From the NCBI RefSeq assembly GCF_900067135.1, contig NZ_FJUR01000005.1, positions 138,170 to 202,169 of the forward strand: a stretch of 64,000 nt of DNA, read 5' to 3'. A program made the position numbers and the translations under genes. Each line of letters starts with the position of its first letter. The first letter of the stretch is position 1. The DNA comes from Rhizobium sp. 9140 (GTDB lineage: Bacteria; Pseudomonadota; Alphaproteobacteria; Rhizobiales; Rhizobiaceae). The notes under the pieces were generated by a model. That model saw only the letters and a list, made by a program, of their open reading frames with translations. It was not told the DNA's origin and did no database searches. This document shows positions 27,287 through 36,457 of this stretch, piece by piece.

Positions 27287-27937
27287 ATGTTAATCGGCTA
27301 CGCGCGGATTTCGAAGAACGACGGCCAGGAGGCGGCAACCCAGATAGAGGCGCTCTGGGAAGCCGGTTGCGAACGTGTATTTGATGAAAAGGCATCAGGT
27401 GCTCGATGGGATCGGCCTGAGCTTCATCGGTTGCTTGACCAGCTGCGCGACGGAGACACCCTCGTCGTCTGGAAACTCGACCGACTCTCCCGTTCGCTGA
27501 AGGATCTTCTCCATATCCTGGACAAGGTGGAAGCAGCCGGCGCCAGCTTCCGGTCGTTGACCGAAGCCGTGGACACTTCGGGCCCGGCGGGTCGCATGAT
27601 GATGAAGATGCTCGGGGCATTTGCCGAATTCGAGCGCGCCATGGTACGCGAAAGAACTCGCGCGGGATTGAATTCTGCTCGTGAACAAGGCCGCGTTGGA
27701 GGCCGACCGCCGAAATTCAATGATGAACAGCGCGCAGAAATCATCGACATGCTCGAGGCCGGCCGGAAACCGGCCGATGTGGCACGGCTGTTTCGTGTGC
27801 ATCGAGCAACCATTGCGCGGCTGACGGCAGCGATGAAGTTTGAACAGGATGAAGATTCGGACGAGGCGCGTACGGTCGGGGTTTCCTTGCTGTCGCCCAA
27901 ATCCAGCGCGGACAGGAGACCTCCCCATGTTAAATGA
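27287..27937 (+). CDS. serine recombinase (resolvase/invertase family)
   Basis: This 216-residue protein has the resolvase catalytic domain. It begins MLIGYARISKNDGQ (Ser near residue 9) and contains WKLDRLSRSLKDLLHIL and FAEFERAMVRERTRAGL. It ends with a helix-turn-helix (RKPADVARLFRVHRATIARL). It may act as a plasmid multimer or cointegrate resolvase. It is not flanked by transposon ends that I can see. A strong 16-bp dyad precedes it, and its last 11 bases overlap the methyltransferase-like gene, so the two are probably cotranscribed. Confidence 0.9.
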   Translation: MLIGYARISKNDGQEAATQIEALWEAGCERVFDEKASGARWDRPELHRLLDQLRDGDTLVVWKLDRLSRSLKDLLHILDKVEAAGASFRSLTEAVDTSGPAGRMMMKMLGAFAEFERAMVRERTRAGLNSAREQGRVGGRPPKFNDEQRAEIIDMLEAGRKPADVARLFRVHRATIARLTAAMKFEQDEDSDEARTVGVSLLSPKSSADRRPPHVK

Positions 27938-28778
27938 GCGAGCCAGCATCGAAGAAATCAGAGGGTTTTATGCCCGCCTCATGGCGGCGGCCAGCAGATC
28001 GTCTGATCCGCGGCTTGAGAGAGCTTTCGAGGCTGTCCCTCGCGAAGCTTTTTTCCCTCCCGGCCCTTGGAAAGTCATGGTTAACCTCCGGTACTTTGAG
28101 ACGCCGAGCGCTGATCCAGTCTACCTCTATCAAAATGCCCTCGTGGCGCTGGATGCACAAAAGGGGATCAATAACGGCGAACCTTCGCTTCATGCGGCAT
28201 GGATAGGAGCGGTAGCGCCACAGCGCGGGGAGGCCGTCACGCATGTCGGCGCAGGAACCGGGTATTACACCGCGATCCTGTCAATGCTCGTCTTGCCCAC
28301 AGGCAAGGTTACCGCATTCGAAATCGACGGGAACCTGGCCGGAGAGGCCACGCAGAACCTCGAACCGTTTGAAGGCGTAGATGTCATCACGGGTGATGCT
28401 ACGAGGAAGCGGTTGCCGCTGTCGGACGTGATCTACGTGAACGCCGGCGTGGCCGCACCGCCGACCGAGTGGTTAAGGGCGCTGAAGCCCGGCGGACGGA
28501 TGATCTTTCCGTGGCGACCGAGCGAGGAGGTCGCGCTGACATTGCTGGTGCGGGCAGAAAACGGGGGCTTTAGCGTCACACCCCTGATGCCTGCCTGGTT
28601 TATTCCATGCGTGGGCGCGTCGAGGGAGGTCACTGCTTCCATGTTGCCAGCCAGTTTTCCGGAAGCTCGGTCCATTCGCTCGCTGTGGAGAACGGCCGAT
28701 CGCGCCCCTGACGAAAGCGCGATAGCCATCTATCCCGACGTTTGGTTCTCCACCGAGCCTGCCAGTGCGATCCATTGA
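27927..28778 (+). CDS. protein-L-isoaspartate O-methyltransferase-like protein
   Basis: This 283-residue protein has a PCMT-like N-terminus (FEAVPREAFFPPGPW) and the SAM-binding motif I (AVTHVGAGTGYYTAIL, near residue 108). Post I acidic KVTAFEIDGNL and motif III-like region WLRALKPGGRMIFPW follow. It probably methylates a carboxyl or other group using S-adenosylmethionine; repair of isoaspartate is not assured. GGAG lies about nine bases before the ATG, and the start overlaps the resolvase stop. Such a resolvase/methyltransferase pair next to a conjugation operon is unusual. Confidence 0.75.
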   Translation: MLNERASIEEIRGFYARLMAAASRSSDPRLERAFEAVPREAFFPPGPWKVMVNLRYFETPSADPVYLYQNALVALDAQKGINNGEPSLHAAWIGAVAPQRGEAVTHVGAGTGYYTAILSMLVLPTGKVTAFEIDGNLAGEATQNLEPFEGVDVITGDATRKRLPLSDVIYVNAGVAAPPTEWLRALKPGGRMIFPWRPSEEVALTLLVRAENGGFSVTPLMPAWFIPCVGASREVTASMLPASFPEARSIRSLWRTADRAPDESAIAIYPDVWFSTEPASAIH

Positions 28779-29245
28779 AGTTAACTTTGGCAATCTCCTG
28801 GAGCCAACTTGGGAAATGACCCTCGCCCGGTGGGTAATGCGCTGCGCAAAGTTCCGGAAGATATCCTCGCGGGTATTTTTCCGTCCCGAAATCGTCGCGG
28901 TCGCTATCATCTTGCGCTAATAGCACCGATACCATTTCACATCCTTCCGTGAAACCGAGCCTTGCGGCCGATCCTCCATCATCTGGCAGCAATCGGCCCG
29001 GCCTCGTGTCGTTTCGCTTTCTTCGGCGAGTTCCTCGTAGGATGACACTAACCGGGATGGCTCCCCTCGTCTTCGCTGGTCTGATCCACGTTTTCCCGGA
29101 ATGTCTGGTCGCAGCCTTCGCGATCTGTTGGCAAAGTTTACCACTCGCTGCCAGTGAGAGTTCATCCGTTGCAATTCTGTAGTGGCGTGGTAGAGCCGCA
29201 AGCGCTATAAGCCCTCTCGAGGTAGTACGCGCTATCTCGCGGGCT
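28779..29245. other. intergenic, no gene seen
   Basis: About 470 bp with several open frames on both strands but no ribosome site, start context or recognisable protein. It precedes the hairpin-rich element. Confidence 0.5.
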
Positions 29246-29380
29246 TAGTAACCCGAGCATGTCGGTTTGGCGTCCGCCGTTAGGACGTCGAATTCCTCGA
29301 CCTATGGTCGGGGAGCCATGGACTCATGTCCAGGTTCCTCGGAACTAAAGGTCCATGGGCCGGCACATGCTCGGTTACTA
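29246..29380 (+). ncRNA. nested-hairpin element upstream of traM (candidate structured RNA)
   Basis: An outer stem TAGTAACC-C-GAGCATG (29246-29261) pairs with CATGCTCGGTTACTA (29366-29380), one bulged C. It encloses three further helices. The first is CGTCC/GGACG (29271-29275 with 29283-29287). The second is CCTCGACC/GGTCGGGG (29295-29302 with 29306-29313). The third is CCATGGAC/GTCCATGG (29316-29323 with 29351-29358), which itself contains GTTC-CTCG-GAAC (29334-29345). This is a compact multi-branched fold of 135 nt ending 65 bases before traM. I do not recognise it as a known RNA family; a palindromic intergenic repeat element is the alternative. Confidence 0.5.
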
Positions 29381-29445
29381 ACTCCCCGATCGCCAGGGGT
29401 CAGGAACAATGCGGGGGCGTACCGCGCATTCGTTTGGGAGGAGCC

Positions 29446-29745
29446 ATGTCCAAAGAGGAAAATGGCACGATTGAAGACGTAGACCTTCGTCCACTCGTCG
29501 GGTTGCTGGCAGGTGTACCTGAACGGATAATAGAGGGACTAACCGTCGAAGCGATCAAAAAGCACCGTGATCTGGTGGAAAAGGCTGAGATACTGTTTCA
29601 GAACTTACCGACTAACGCGCAAGGCGGCATCGACGGGAATGACGCGGCTCAGATTGACTATTTCGCAGCGGCCATCGAAATGCACGCCCAGATGTCCGCT
29701 CTGACGACACTCTTGAAGATCCTCGGTCGGACACCGAAAGTCTGA
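29446..29745 (+). CDS. traM: quorum-sensing antiactivator TraM
   Basis: This 99-residue protein matches TraM of Ti and Sym plasmids in length and pattern: DVDLRPLVGLLAGVPERIIEGLTVEAIKKHRDLVEKAEILFQ, then IEMHAQMSALTTLLKILG near the end. TraM binds TraR, blocks its DNA binding and keeps conjugation off at low autoinducer levels. The ATG at 29446 has GGGAGGAG directly upstream; longer upstream starts lack support. It converges on traR, with a 10-bp gap. The hairpin element just upstream may influence its expression. Confidence 0.92.
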   Translation: MSKEENGTIEDVDLRPLVGLLAGVPERIIEGLTVEAIKKHRDLVEKAEILFQNLPTNAQGGIDGNDAAQIDYFAAAIEMHAQMSALTTLLKILGRTPKV

Positions 29746-29755
29746 CCGCACCTGA

Positions 29756-30460
29756 TCAAATCAACCCACGGCGTATCGCCAAGGCAACCAGTTGCGTGTT
29801 ATTGCACAGATCGTAACGTCGCCGCGCGTCCGCCAGGGCTATCCGAACGGTGTTGTACTTGACGTTCTCGATATCTGCCGCGTCTTCAACCGTTTTACCC
29901 TGTTCAAGCCACCGGACGTAAGTGGCCTCTTTCGGGCTAAGGTAGACAGTTTCCTCGATCGAGGGCTGCACTTTAAGCTGGTCAATACGAGCGTGTAATT
30001 GCGCTACCGCTGAAGCGGCCACTATCGCATCAATGTCGTTCTCAGTAGACAGGTTGGCCTTGGAAGACGCAAAAGTGAGCATTGAAATCGCACCGTTGGG
30101 TGTCGCCACCGGGATCGAGACGCCGGACCGGATATCATATTCGCTCGCATCTGCGAAAAATCGCCGCTCCTCTTTGCTCAGCGAGGCCTTTTCTGATTCT
30201 CCGGACCACGCGAACGCGCGACGCCATTTCTGGGCCTGGCGCACGACCGGGTCCAGGTGCCTGAAATTTTCCTGGTAATATCGCTCTTGCCATTCCGCCT
30301 GATAGTTTGAAACTGCAAAAGAATGACCGGGTCGGAGGTTGACGAACGCATATCCGGAGAAGTCGAACCGATCGGCAAGCTGCGAGAGTGCCGCTTCGAG
30401 GGTACTTTGATCTCGAGCGATCGCAGTAATGTCCAATAGTCTTTCGAGCCAATGGGCCAT
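29756..30460 (-). CDS. traR: LuxR-type quorum-sensing activator TraR
   Basis: This 234-residue protein has exactly the TraR length. The N-terminal autoinducer domain shows FSGYAFVNLRPGHSFAVSNYQAEWQERYYQENFRHLDPVV, with the Tyr, Trp and Asp ligand residues of the family, and WSGESEKASLSKEERRFF. The C-terminal helix-turn-helix is LSPKEATYVRWLEQGKTVEDAADIENVKYNTVRIAL. With its acyl-homoserine lactone it should bind tra boxes and activate tra and trb. No traI synthase is in the window. Start ATG 30460 fits the family start MxHWL. Confidence 0.93.
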   Translation of the reverse strand: MAHWLERLLDITAIARDQSTLEAALSQLADRFDFSGYAFVNLRPGHSFAVSNYQAEWQERYYQENFRHLDPVVRQAQKWRRAFAWSGESEKASLSKEERRFFADASEYDIRSGVSIPVATPNGAISMLTFASSKANLSTENDIDAIVAASAVAQLHARIDQLKVQPSIEETVYLSPKEATYVRWLEQGKTVEDAADIENVKYNTVRIALADARRRYDLCNNTQLVALAIRRGLI

Positions 30461-30728
30461 CGACAACCTCACTGTATTTTTAGCACTGCAACCCCACTTC
30501 GCCCGACCGCGAAGCGCTGGCTTGCAGCGCGCGCTAACAGTGATGAGCGACCAGGCGGCGCATCGCAAGTTGCATTGAGTGACCGATTATCAGATACAAT
30601 GAGACGGTTGTAGCGCGAGAATGTACGATTGCAAAGATTTAAAATGGCGTCCTGCTAGGCGAAATTCTATACGCTTATCTGCCACGAGCAGCTGGTCTAT
30701 TGGCCGTCCCAGAACGCCGGATATGCGA

Positions 30729-31343
30729 TTATTTCTGTCCGCCGATTCGCGACAGGTCAATTCTGATCCCAGCGTCGGCCGCGCTAGCGGGGTTGGATGT
30801 CGACGCAGCTGTCTGACCACCAGGATCGGACTCAGGCTCGTCCGGCGGGCGGCCGGTTTTGGGGATTGCTTCGAAGAAGGTAGGACCGCCAGGGTCATCT
30901 GCCCTGAACACATTGCTCCCTTCAAAACTGCCGGTCCTCCAGGCATAGATGGCGTCATCCAGCATTTGCGGTAGAAGTTCCGTGTTGGTCGGGTGCCCAT
31001 ACCATTTGGTAACGATCCGGGCAATTTTTGCAAACATGGCCGTGCCGGTCCGAAGGTTCTCGCAGGTGTCGAAGATGATCGCCCTTAGTTGCGACGCATC
31101 GCTTGCTCCGATCCCCGCCGGAAACTGCGTCAGGCCGACCCGCACGACTGCATGACCCACATATTCCTTCACGACTTCGAGCGCCTCGTCCGCCGAGCGA
31201 GGCCTCGGTATCAGTACGAGACGGCCGTTCTCTTTGACGGTGATAGCAAGTGGATCGTCGCTCCCGACAGCCGCCACAAACTGCTCGACAATCGCCGGGG
31301 GGAGGGCAGGATCCGCACACGTATCGATGAAACCGGCATCCAT
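30729..31343 (-). CDS. traH: conjugal transfer protein TraH
   Basis: This 204-residue soluble protein matches TraH of the Ti-type traAFBH operon (ALPPAIVEQFVAAVGSDDPLAITVKENGRLVLIP; VVRVGLTQFPAGIGASDASQL; ARIVTKWYGHPTN). Its role in transfer is not well defined. The ATG at 31343 has GGAG eight bases upstream; an in-frame TTG at 31355 is less likely. It is the last gene of the operon, after traB. Confidence 0.9.
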   Translation of the reverse strand: MDAGFIDTCADPALPPAIVEQFVAAVGSDDPLAITVKENGRLVLIPRPRSADEALEVVKEYVGHAVVRVGLTQFPAGIGASDASQLRAIIFDTCENLRTGTAMFAKIARIVTKWYGHPTNTELLPQMLDDAIYAWRTGSFEGSNVFRADDPGGPTFFEAIPKTGRPPDEPESDPGGQTAASTSNPASAADAGIRIDLSRIGGQK

Positions 31344-31356
31344 GGTTTGCTCCAAA

Positions 31357-32526
31357 TCACGTGTTGAAAGACATCACGAGCGGCTTGCCGAACAAGCGAG
31401 CCCAAGCCTCAGCGCTGGCGCGTTGGATTGAGACGATACTTGTCCCCTTGGTCCACCATCCGTTTCCGACCGCGACTATGAGGTCGGGATCGTGCAACAT
31501 CGACTGGAGAACGGGCCAAACGATCAGCTGCTCGTAGCAAATGAGCGGTGCAACCCGATATCCGAGCACCTCGGCCACCGGATTTGCGAAGAAATGTGCC
31601 CGGGCGCCGCTGCCTTTGCCGATCAGCGGAAGCCACGGCTGCCACATCGAGCCTGGGACCGGCATTCGCTCACGATAGAGAATTTCGCTGCTCTCGGCCG
31701 AGATCCGTACGAGGATATTGTCGTATCCTTCGGCGTTGATCATCGCTGCGCCTGCGACGACTGTAAGGCCGGTTCCCGATAGCTGCTGGCGCCACAAACG
31801 ATCCACCGAGGATGTCCATAAGCCTAGTGCGCTCTCGGGCAACACCACGATGGAACGGCCGGAAACGTGTTGATCGAAGACTGTCGCGGCGAGATCACGA
31901 TGGCGAGAAAGACTTCCATCCCGGCCGAGACTGCTACCGAGCTGCAGGTCGACTGCTTGCCAGCTTTTGGGCCAATCTTCCCGGTCTGTCGCCAATGCAG
32001 CCGGTCCAAGCCATAGGCCTGCGAAGGCGAAGGCCGCAGCTGGCCAGCATCGTGTCGACATAATCACGAGGCCGGCCGCCATTGACACAAGCCCGCCCCA
32101 GCCCCACCCGGGGAACAGGATGCCTGCGGCCGTGATCGGATGGGCCCATCCGACGATGCCGAAAGGGGGCACAGCCATCAGCAATATGGCCGCGAAGTAC
32201 CGTAGGGCCCTCCGCCACCCAGCGTGTGGCGTCCACACGACTGTATGGACAAACACGAACCCGGTGGAAGCGGCAATCCAAAGGATCAAACCCGGCCAGA
32301 GATCCGACTGGTAGAATGCGGCGACGCCCTGTGGCAGTCCGCGCGATGCGGCGAGGAAGTAGGCTGTGGATACAGCTGCCGCGCAATGCCGTCTTGGCGC
32401 CAATGACCAGATTAGCGGAAAGGCCGCTGACAAAGGAAGTGCCGAGGCCTGGCCGCTCCAGGCGATGAAACCGACAGCTCCTGACGCAACGATGAGGGCG
32501 AGAGCGAGCTGGCATTCATGGCGCAA
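31357..32526 (-). CDS. traB: conjugal transfer protein TraB (nitrilase/Lnt-like)
   Basis: This 389-residue membrane protein has several N-terminal hydrophobic segments and a C-terminal carbon-nitrogen hydrolase-like domain: Glu in SIVVLPESALGLW and Cys in VAPLICYEQLIV, the same order as in apolipoprotein N-acyltransferase. Its exact reaction in conjugation is unknown; it raises transfer efficiency in Ti plasmids. The start appears to be a TTG at 32526, within the end of traF, so translation is coupled. Confidence 0.9.
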   Translation of the reverse strand: MRHECQLALALIVASGAVGFIAWSGQASALPLSAAFPLIWSLAPRRHCAAAVSTAYFLAASRGLPQGVAAFYQSDLWPGLILWIAASTGFVFVHTVVWTPHAGWRRALRYFAAILLMAVPPFGIVGWAHPITAAGILFPGWGWGGLVSMAAGLVIMSTRCWPAAAFAFAGLWLGPAALATDREDWPKSWQAVDLQLGSSLGRDGSLSRHRDLAATVFDQHVSGRSIVVLPESALGLWTSSVDRLWRQQLSGTGLTVVAGAAMINAEGYDNILVRISAESSEILYRERMPVPGSMWQPWLPLIGKGSGARAHFFANPVAEVLGYRVAPLICYEQLIVWPVLQSMLHDPDLIVAVGNGWWTKGTSIVSIQRASAEAWARLFGKPLVMSFNT

Positions 32527-33070
32527 AGGTCAGCACCTCGCTCGCCAGACCGAGAATGCCCTCTTCGGGAATCGGCCCGAAATATCGCGAGTCCCAGGAC
32601 CCTGAGAAAGCCGAATGGAGAAAGATCGAGCGGGCCGGAACCACGCCGCCTTCATACGGTCGTAGCGGACGGCCTCGACCGTCGCGGGCTAGAGGTCGCG
32701 ACGAGGGAATGACGCGTCCATCCACGCTCACGCCGGAGGCGACATCAACCTGCTGGCCGCCAACAGCTATGATGGTTTTGATCAGCGGGCCGAAGCCACC
32801 CGGACATAGCCCTGGTCGCAGATAGCCTCTGGTCTTCCCGTCCATGACGGTTGCGGTTGTGGGAAGGCAAACGAATACGGTGTCGCCGACCTGAGCGGCA
32901 CGATCAAGCAACACGATTCGCCAGATTCCAAGCGGCTCGCTTGGCGTGGTGTTAACCCGCAGCCGGCCGGCGAGCCCGCCCACAGACACGATGAGTATGA
33001 AGCCCGCGAACGCAGCAAGGAGGAGGAGAGCCCCACGTTGTTGACGTTGGTAAGTCGTGGTTTCGATCAT
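32516..33070 (-). CDS. traF: conjugal transfer pilin peptidase TraF (S26 family)
   Basis: This 184-residue signal-peptidase-like serine protease has a membrane anchor (ALLLLAAFAGFILIVSVGGLAG). The catalytic Ser lies in NTTPSEPLGIWRI (residue about 42), and a Lys is present in GFGPLIKTIIAVGGQQVDV. In this plasmid class TraF processes and cyclises the TrbC pilin, linking the tra and trb operons. Its ATG overlaps the traA stop. Confidence 0.93.
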   Translation of the reverse strand: MIETTTYQRQQRGALLLLAAFAGFILIVSVGGLAGRLRVNTTPSEPLGIWRIVLLDRAAQVGDTVFVCLPTTATVMDGKTRGYLRPGLCPGGFGPLIKTIIAVGGQQVDVASGVSVDGRVIPSSRPLARDGRGRPLRPYEGGVVPARSIFLHSAFSGSWDSRYFGPIPEEGILGLASEVLTFAP

Positions 33071-36000
33071 TTCAGCGACAGCCCCTTTGACTGGGTCTGG
33101 CGAAGCGTTTCCGCATGCTTCAAGGCGACGGCCGATCGCTCGTGGGCGGCGAGTTGCTGAACCGTCCGCATTGTGTCCCAGGCTGATCTAAGCTCGCTCT
33201 TTTGCGCTTGCTGCATCCCCACGGACAAAGATTTGAACGCTTTTCCGTCAGCGGTCTTGGCAGCAAGAGGAAGGAAGGCTCGCTCCCCAAAGCGCTCCGC
33301 CACGATCTTGGCGAACCCTTCCAGTTCAGCTTTTACCATTTTATCGGCAAGGGCGTATTCGAGGCCGGCTGGCAGGTCGTTTCGATCGATTGCATCGCGC
33401 ACCCGCTCGAGAACCTGGTGCGCCGAGGCAGACAAGGCAGGAATATCGAGCGAGAGCTTGCTGCGAAGAGCCCGTTCCTCGGCTTCGTATCGGGTTGCGG
33501 CTTCCGACCGCTTTGAAATAAAACTCTCAAGATCGCGGGCAAGCGCGGGAGCATTGATGAGGGCGTTGTCTCGCGCCTGTCGATCGGCGCGGCCGGCAAA
33601 CAAGCCGGTCTTTCCTTTCAGCGATCCGAAGCTTTCAGGCTGCTCGGCGATCTTGATGATCGTTGCCTTCGCGGCGGCCCCATCGACCAGCATGGCGTCG
33701 ACGTTGACTGCTTTGAACGCTGCCTGCGGGTCGGCATAGATATGATGGAAGCGCGCGGAGACCTCTTGCCAATCCGCCTTCAGGGCAGGGTCGGCTGAAA
33801 GCTTGTCTTCGATCGCCTGACCGATCGAATGCGGGAAGATCGTCGTACCGGACACCATGGGCTTTCCCTCCTTGATCGCGGCTGAGGTGGATGGGTCGAG
33901 CTTTGTTGTCCCCAAACCGAGTTTGGCGGCCACAGCAGCAAGACGAACGCCAAGCTCGGCGAGCCTCGACGATTGGCGAATGGTCCATCGGAGCTGGTCG
34001 TGCGCGATCGTGCGGGCGATATTGACGAGGTGGAGACCGCGGGCTTCGGCAAAGCGAAGCGCCTGGGCGTAGAACCGGCCAGCGGCATAGTCCAGCGTCG
34101 TTTCCTTCGCATTGGAGCGGGACAGGATCGGCACGAGACCGCCAGCCTTGGCGAAGGATCTCCGCCCATAATAGACTGCGAGATCCTCGCGGTGGCGCGT
34201 CATCGCCACATAGGTCAGATGACGATCAAGCGAGAGGGAAGCTAGCACCTTGACGTGATCGACGGTGGCGCCCTGGCTTTTGTGGACGGTCGTGGCATAG
34301 CCATGATCGATGTTGTTGTAGAAGCGCTGCTCGACGGTGACCAGCCGAGGGTTTCCAGCACCACCGATCTGCACGACGAGGCGACCCGGGGCGGCATCCA
34401 CGACTTTCGCCAACATGCCATTCTTGACGCCAAGCGAACCCTCATTCTTGAGGAATACGACCTGATCACCGGCGGCAAAATTTCGGTTCCCGTCCGCAGT
34501 TTTGAACGAGTGGCCGATATCAATAATCCCCCTGTCGACCAGTTTCCCCCGTGCCAGCTGGTTCAGCATCCGGATATCGCGACGCAGATGGGCAAGGATT
34601 AGTGAAGACTTGGTCGGATCGTAATCGCGGCTCCAGTCGGAGATCAAATTGATGACGGCATCCGTCTTCAGCTCTGAGCCCATCAGCTTTCCATTGGCGC
34701 GATAGGCATCGACCGCTTTTCCGACCCTGCCTCGGGCGAGATCGAGTGACGCGTCGCGCATCCATCGCTCGCGCTGGCGATAGATGGTCTCCAGTTCGGC
34801 GTAACCGATGCGGTCGGCGATCGCGCGGAAGGCCGCACCCGCTTCGATCGGCTGGAGCTGTTCTGGATCTCCGACCAGGACAAGCTTCGCGCCGGCCTTT
34901 GTTGCAACTTCAACGAAGAGCGCCATCTGCCGGGACGAAACCATTCCGGCCTCGTCGAGGACGAAGACGGTTCTGTCGTCGAGTTGGCTGCGACCTTGGC
35001 TCCAGCGCAATTGCCAGGACGATAAGGTGCGCGAGGCAATCCCCGCTTCGCTCGAAAGTCCTTCGGCCGCCTTTCCGGCGAGGGCACCGCCGACGACGCG
35101 ATAACCGGCGCTTTCCCAGGCCTCGCGGGCCGCCTTCATCATCGTCGTCTTGCCCGCACCTGCGCGACCGATCACAGCCGCGATCCTCTCGTGTCCTGCC
35201 ACATGCTCGATCGCTGTTCTCTGCTCGTCCGACAGGCGCTCATGGCGGGCGAAGACGGACTTGAGAACCAGGTCCCTGACGCGGTGAGACGAGCGCTGCG
35301 ACAGCCAGATCGCCCGGTTTGCCATCTCGGCTTCGATCCGGATCAGCTCGCGCGTCGTGTATTTTGCCGGTGCTTTCACACCCGTCACGAGGTCCATGCG
35401 CTCGCGATCCAGCCGGAGCGTCTGCGGGCTTTGCAGGATCCGCACCATCAGGGTTTGAAAAAGCGCGACATCGTCGATATAGCGATAGAGGATCTTGGCG
35501 ATATCGCGTTCGTCGAAGACGCTTTTTTCTCGTGTGACCAGGTCGAGCACGATCTCTGGATGGCGTTGAATCCGCCGGGCGTTCTGCGCCCGCCGCTCCT
35601 CCTGCAGCTCAAGCCGTTCCAAGGCAAGGCCGATCTTGGCATCCTGCGCTTTCCGTTCGATCGCTTTGGTTCCGACGCCGAGATGAATCGTCGGCGTGAG
35701 CTCGATACCCTGCTTTTCGAAGGAGCGCCCGTCTATGCGGATGTCCATTCCGGCAAGCGCCAGATGCCGGTTATGGCAGGCGAACCATCCGTCCCGAAAC
35801 ACGTTGAAATCGTCGGCACTGCCGGCCCAAAGTTCGTAAACGATCTTGCCGGCGTCGTTTCGAACCGGCTTGCCATCCGGCCCGATAACCGCCACCTTTT
35901 TAGCTCCGAAACCATCTTCCGTCAGGGGCCGCAGTGTTGTCATCAGGTGGATATGCGGATTGCCGGGCGCGTCGTGGAAAACCCAGTCGGCGACCATGCC

Positions 36001-36378
36001 CTTGGCGGTGACATGCCGTTCGACGAAATCGCGGACAAGGGCGATGTTCTGGTCCGCGGTAAGTTCGATCGGGAGAGCGATCGTGACGTCCTTGGCGAGC
36101 TGCGCATCAGCACGTTTCTCAAAAGCCTCGACCTTGTTCCAGAACACTTCGGAGGCGCCCGATATCGATCGGTCCGCAATCATCGCCCGCACCCATGCTG
36201 GAGCATCCTCGGGAATGACGAACTCCTCGTGGATGAGGCCAAGCTTGCGGGTGTAGTCGATCGTCCGTGCTTCGCGCTCGAACTCCATCTTGGCGCAGTG
36301 CCGATAAGCCGCCGACAGCACGGCACTGCGGCCCGAGCCGCGTGCGACGATGCTGACTGAGAAATGCGGAACGGCCAC
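33067..36378 (-). CDS. traA: conjugal relaxase/helicase TraA (MobA/MobL family)
   Basis: This 1103-residue protein is the normal TraA size. The N-terminal relaxase domain (MAVPHFSVSIVARGSGRSAVLSAAYRH…) has the metal-binding HIHLM motif in HDAPGNPHIHLMTTLRPL (around residue 165) and a candidate nucleophile Tyr near the start. A TraI-type helicase domain follows, with Walker A VIGRAGAGKTTMMKAAREAW (about residue 390) and FVLDEAGMVSSRQM. It nicks oriT, leads the strand into the recipient and unwinds it. The start is a GTG at 36378 with AAGGA upstream; oriT lies just upstream. Confidence 0.95.
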   Translation of the reverse strand: MAVPHFSVSIVARGSGRSAVLSAAYRHCAKMEFEREARTIDYTRKLGLIHEEFVIPEDAPAWVRAMIADRSISGASEVFWNKVEAFEKRADAQLAKDVTIALPIELTADQNIALVRDFVERHVTAKGMVADWVFHDAPGNPHIHLMTTLRPLTEDGFGAKKVAVIGPDGKPVRNDAGKIVYELWAGSADDFNVFRDGWFACHNRHLALAGMDIRIDGRSFEKQGIELTPTIHLGVGTKAIERKAQDAKIGLALERLELQEERRAQNARRIQRHPEIVLDLVTREKSVFDERDIAKILYRYIDDVALFQTLMVRILQSPQTLRLDRERMDLVTGVKAPAKYTTRELIRIEAEMANRAIWLSQRSSHRVRDLVLKSVFARHERLSDEQRTAIEHVAGHERIAAVIGRAGAGKTTMMKAAREAWESAGYRVVGGALAGKAAEGLSSEAGIASRTLSSWQLRWSQGRSQLDDRTVFVLDEAGMVSSRQMALFVEVATKAGAKLVLVGDPEQLQPIEAGAAFRAIADRIGYAELETIYRQRERWMRDASLDLARGRVGKAVDAYRANGKLMGSELKTDAVINLISDWSRDYDPTKSSLILAHLRRDIRMLNQLARGKLVDRGIIDIGHSFKTADGNRNFAAGDQVVFLKNEGSLGVKNGMLAKVVDAAPGRLVVQIGGAGNPRLVTVEQRFYNNIDHGYATTVHKSQGATVDHVKVLASLSLDRHLTYVAMTRHREDLAVYYGRRSFAKAGGLVPILSRSNAKETTLDYAAGRFYAQALRFAEARGLHLVNIARTIAHDQLRWTIRQSSRLAELGVRLAAVAAKLGLGTTKLDPSTSAAIKEGKPMVSGTTIFPHSIGQAIEDKLSADPALKADWQEVSARFHHIYADPQAAFKAVNVDAMLVDGAAAKATIIKIAEQPESFGSLKGKTGLFAGRADRQARDNALINAPALARDLESFISKRSEAATRYEAEERALRSKLSLDIPALSASAHQVLERVRDAIDRNDLPAGLEYALADKMVKAELEGFAKIVAERFGERAFLPLAAKTADGKAFKSLSVGMQQAQKSELRSAWDTMRTVQQLAAHERSAVALKHAETLRQTQSKGLSLK

Positions 36379-36457
36379 GGCGCGAAGTCCTTTTTATCGC
36401 GAGTAAAATCAAGGCGTTCTCTCAGAGGCGCGGCCCCGCCGGGGCATCTTCAACAGC

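Noticed and set aside
28917..29201. Minus-strand frame of 94 codons between the methyltransferase-like gene and traM
   Set aside because: No ribosome site, no family likeness, low-complexity basic composition; most likely chance.
29246..29380. Nested palindrome as an integron attC site
   Set aside because: The outer arms lack the attC core pattern (GTTRRRY with RYYYAAC), and no integron integrase is nearby.
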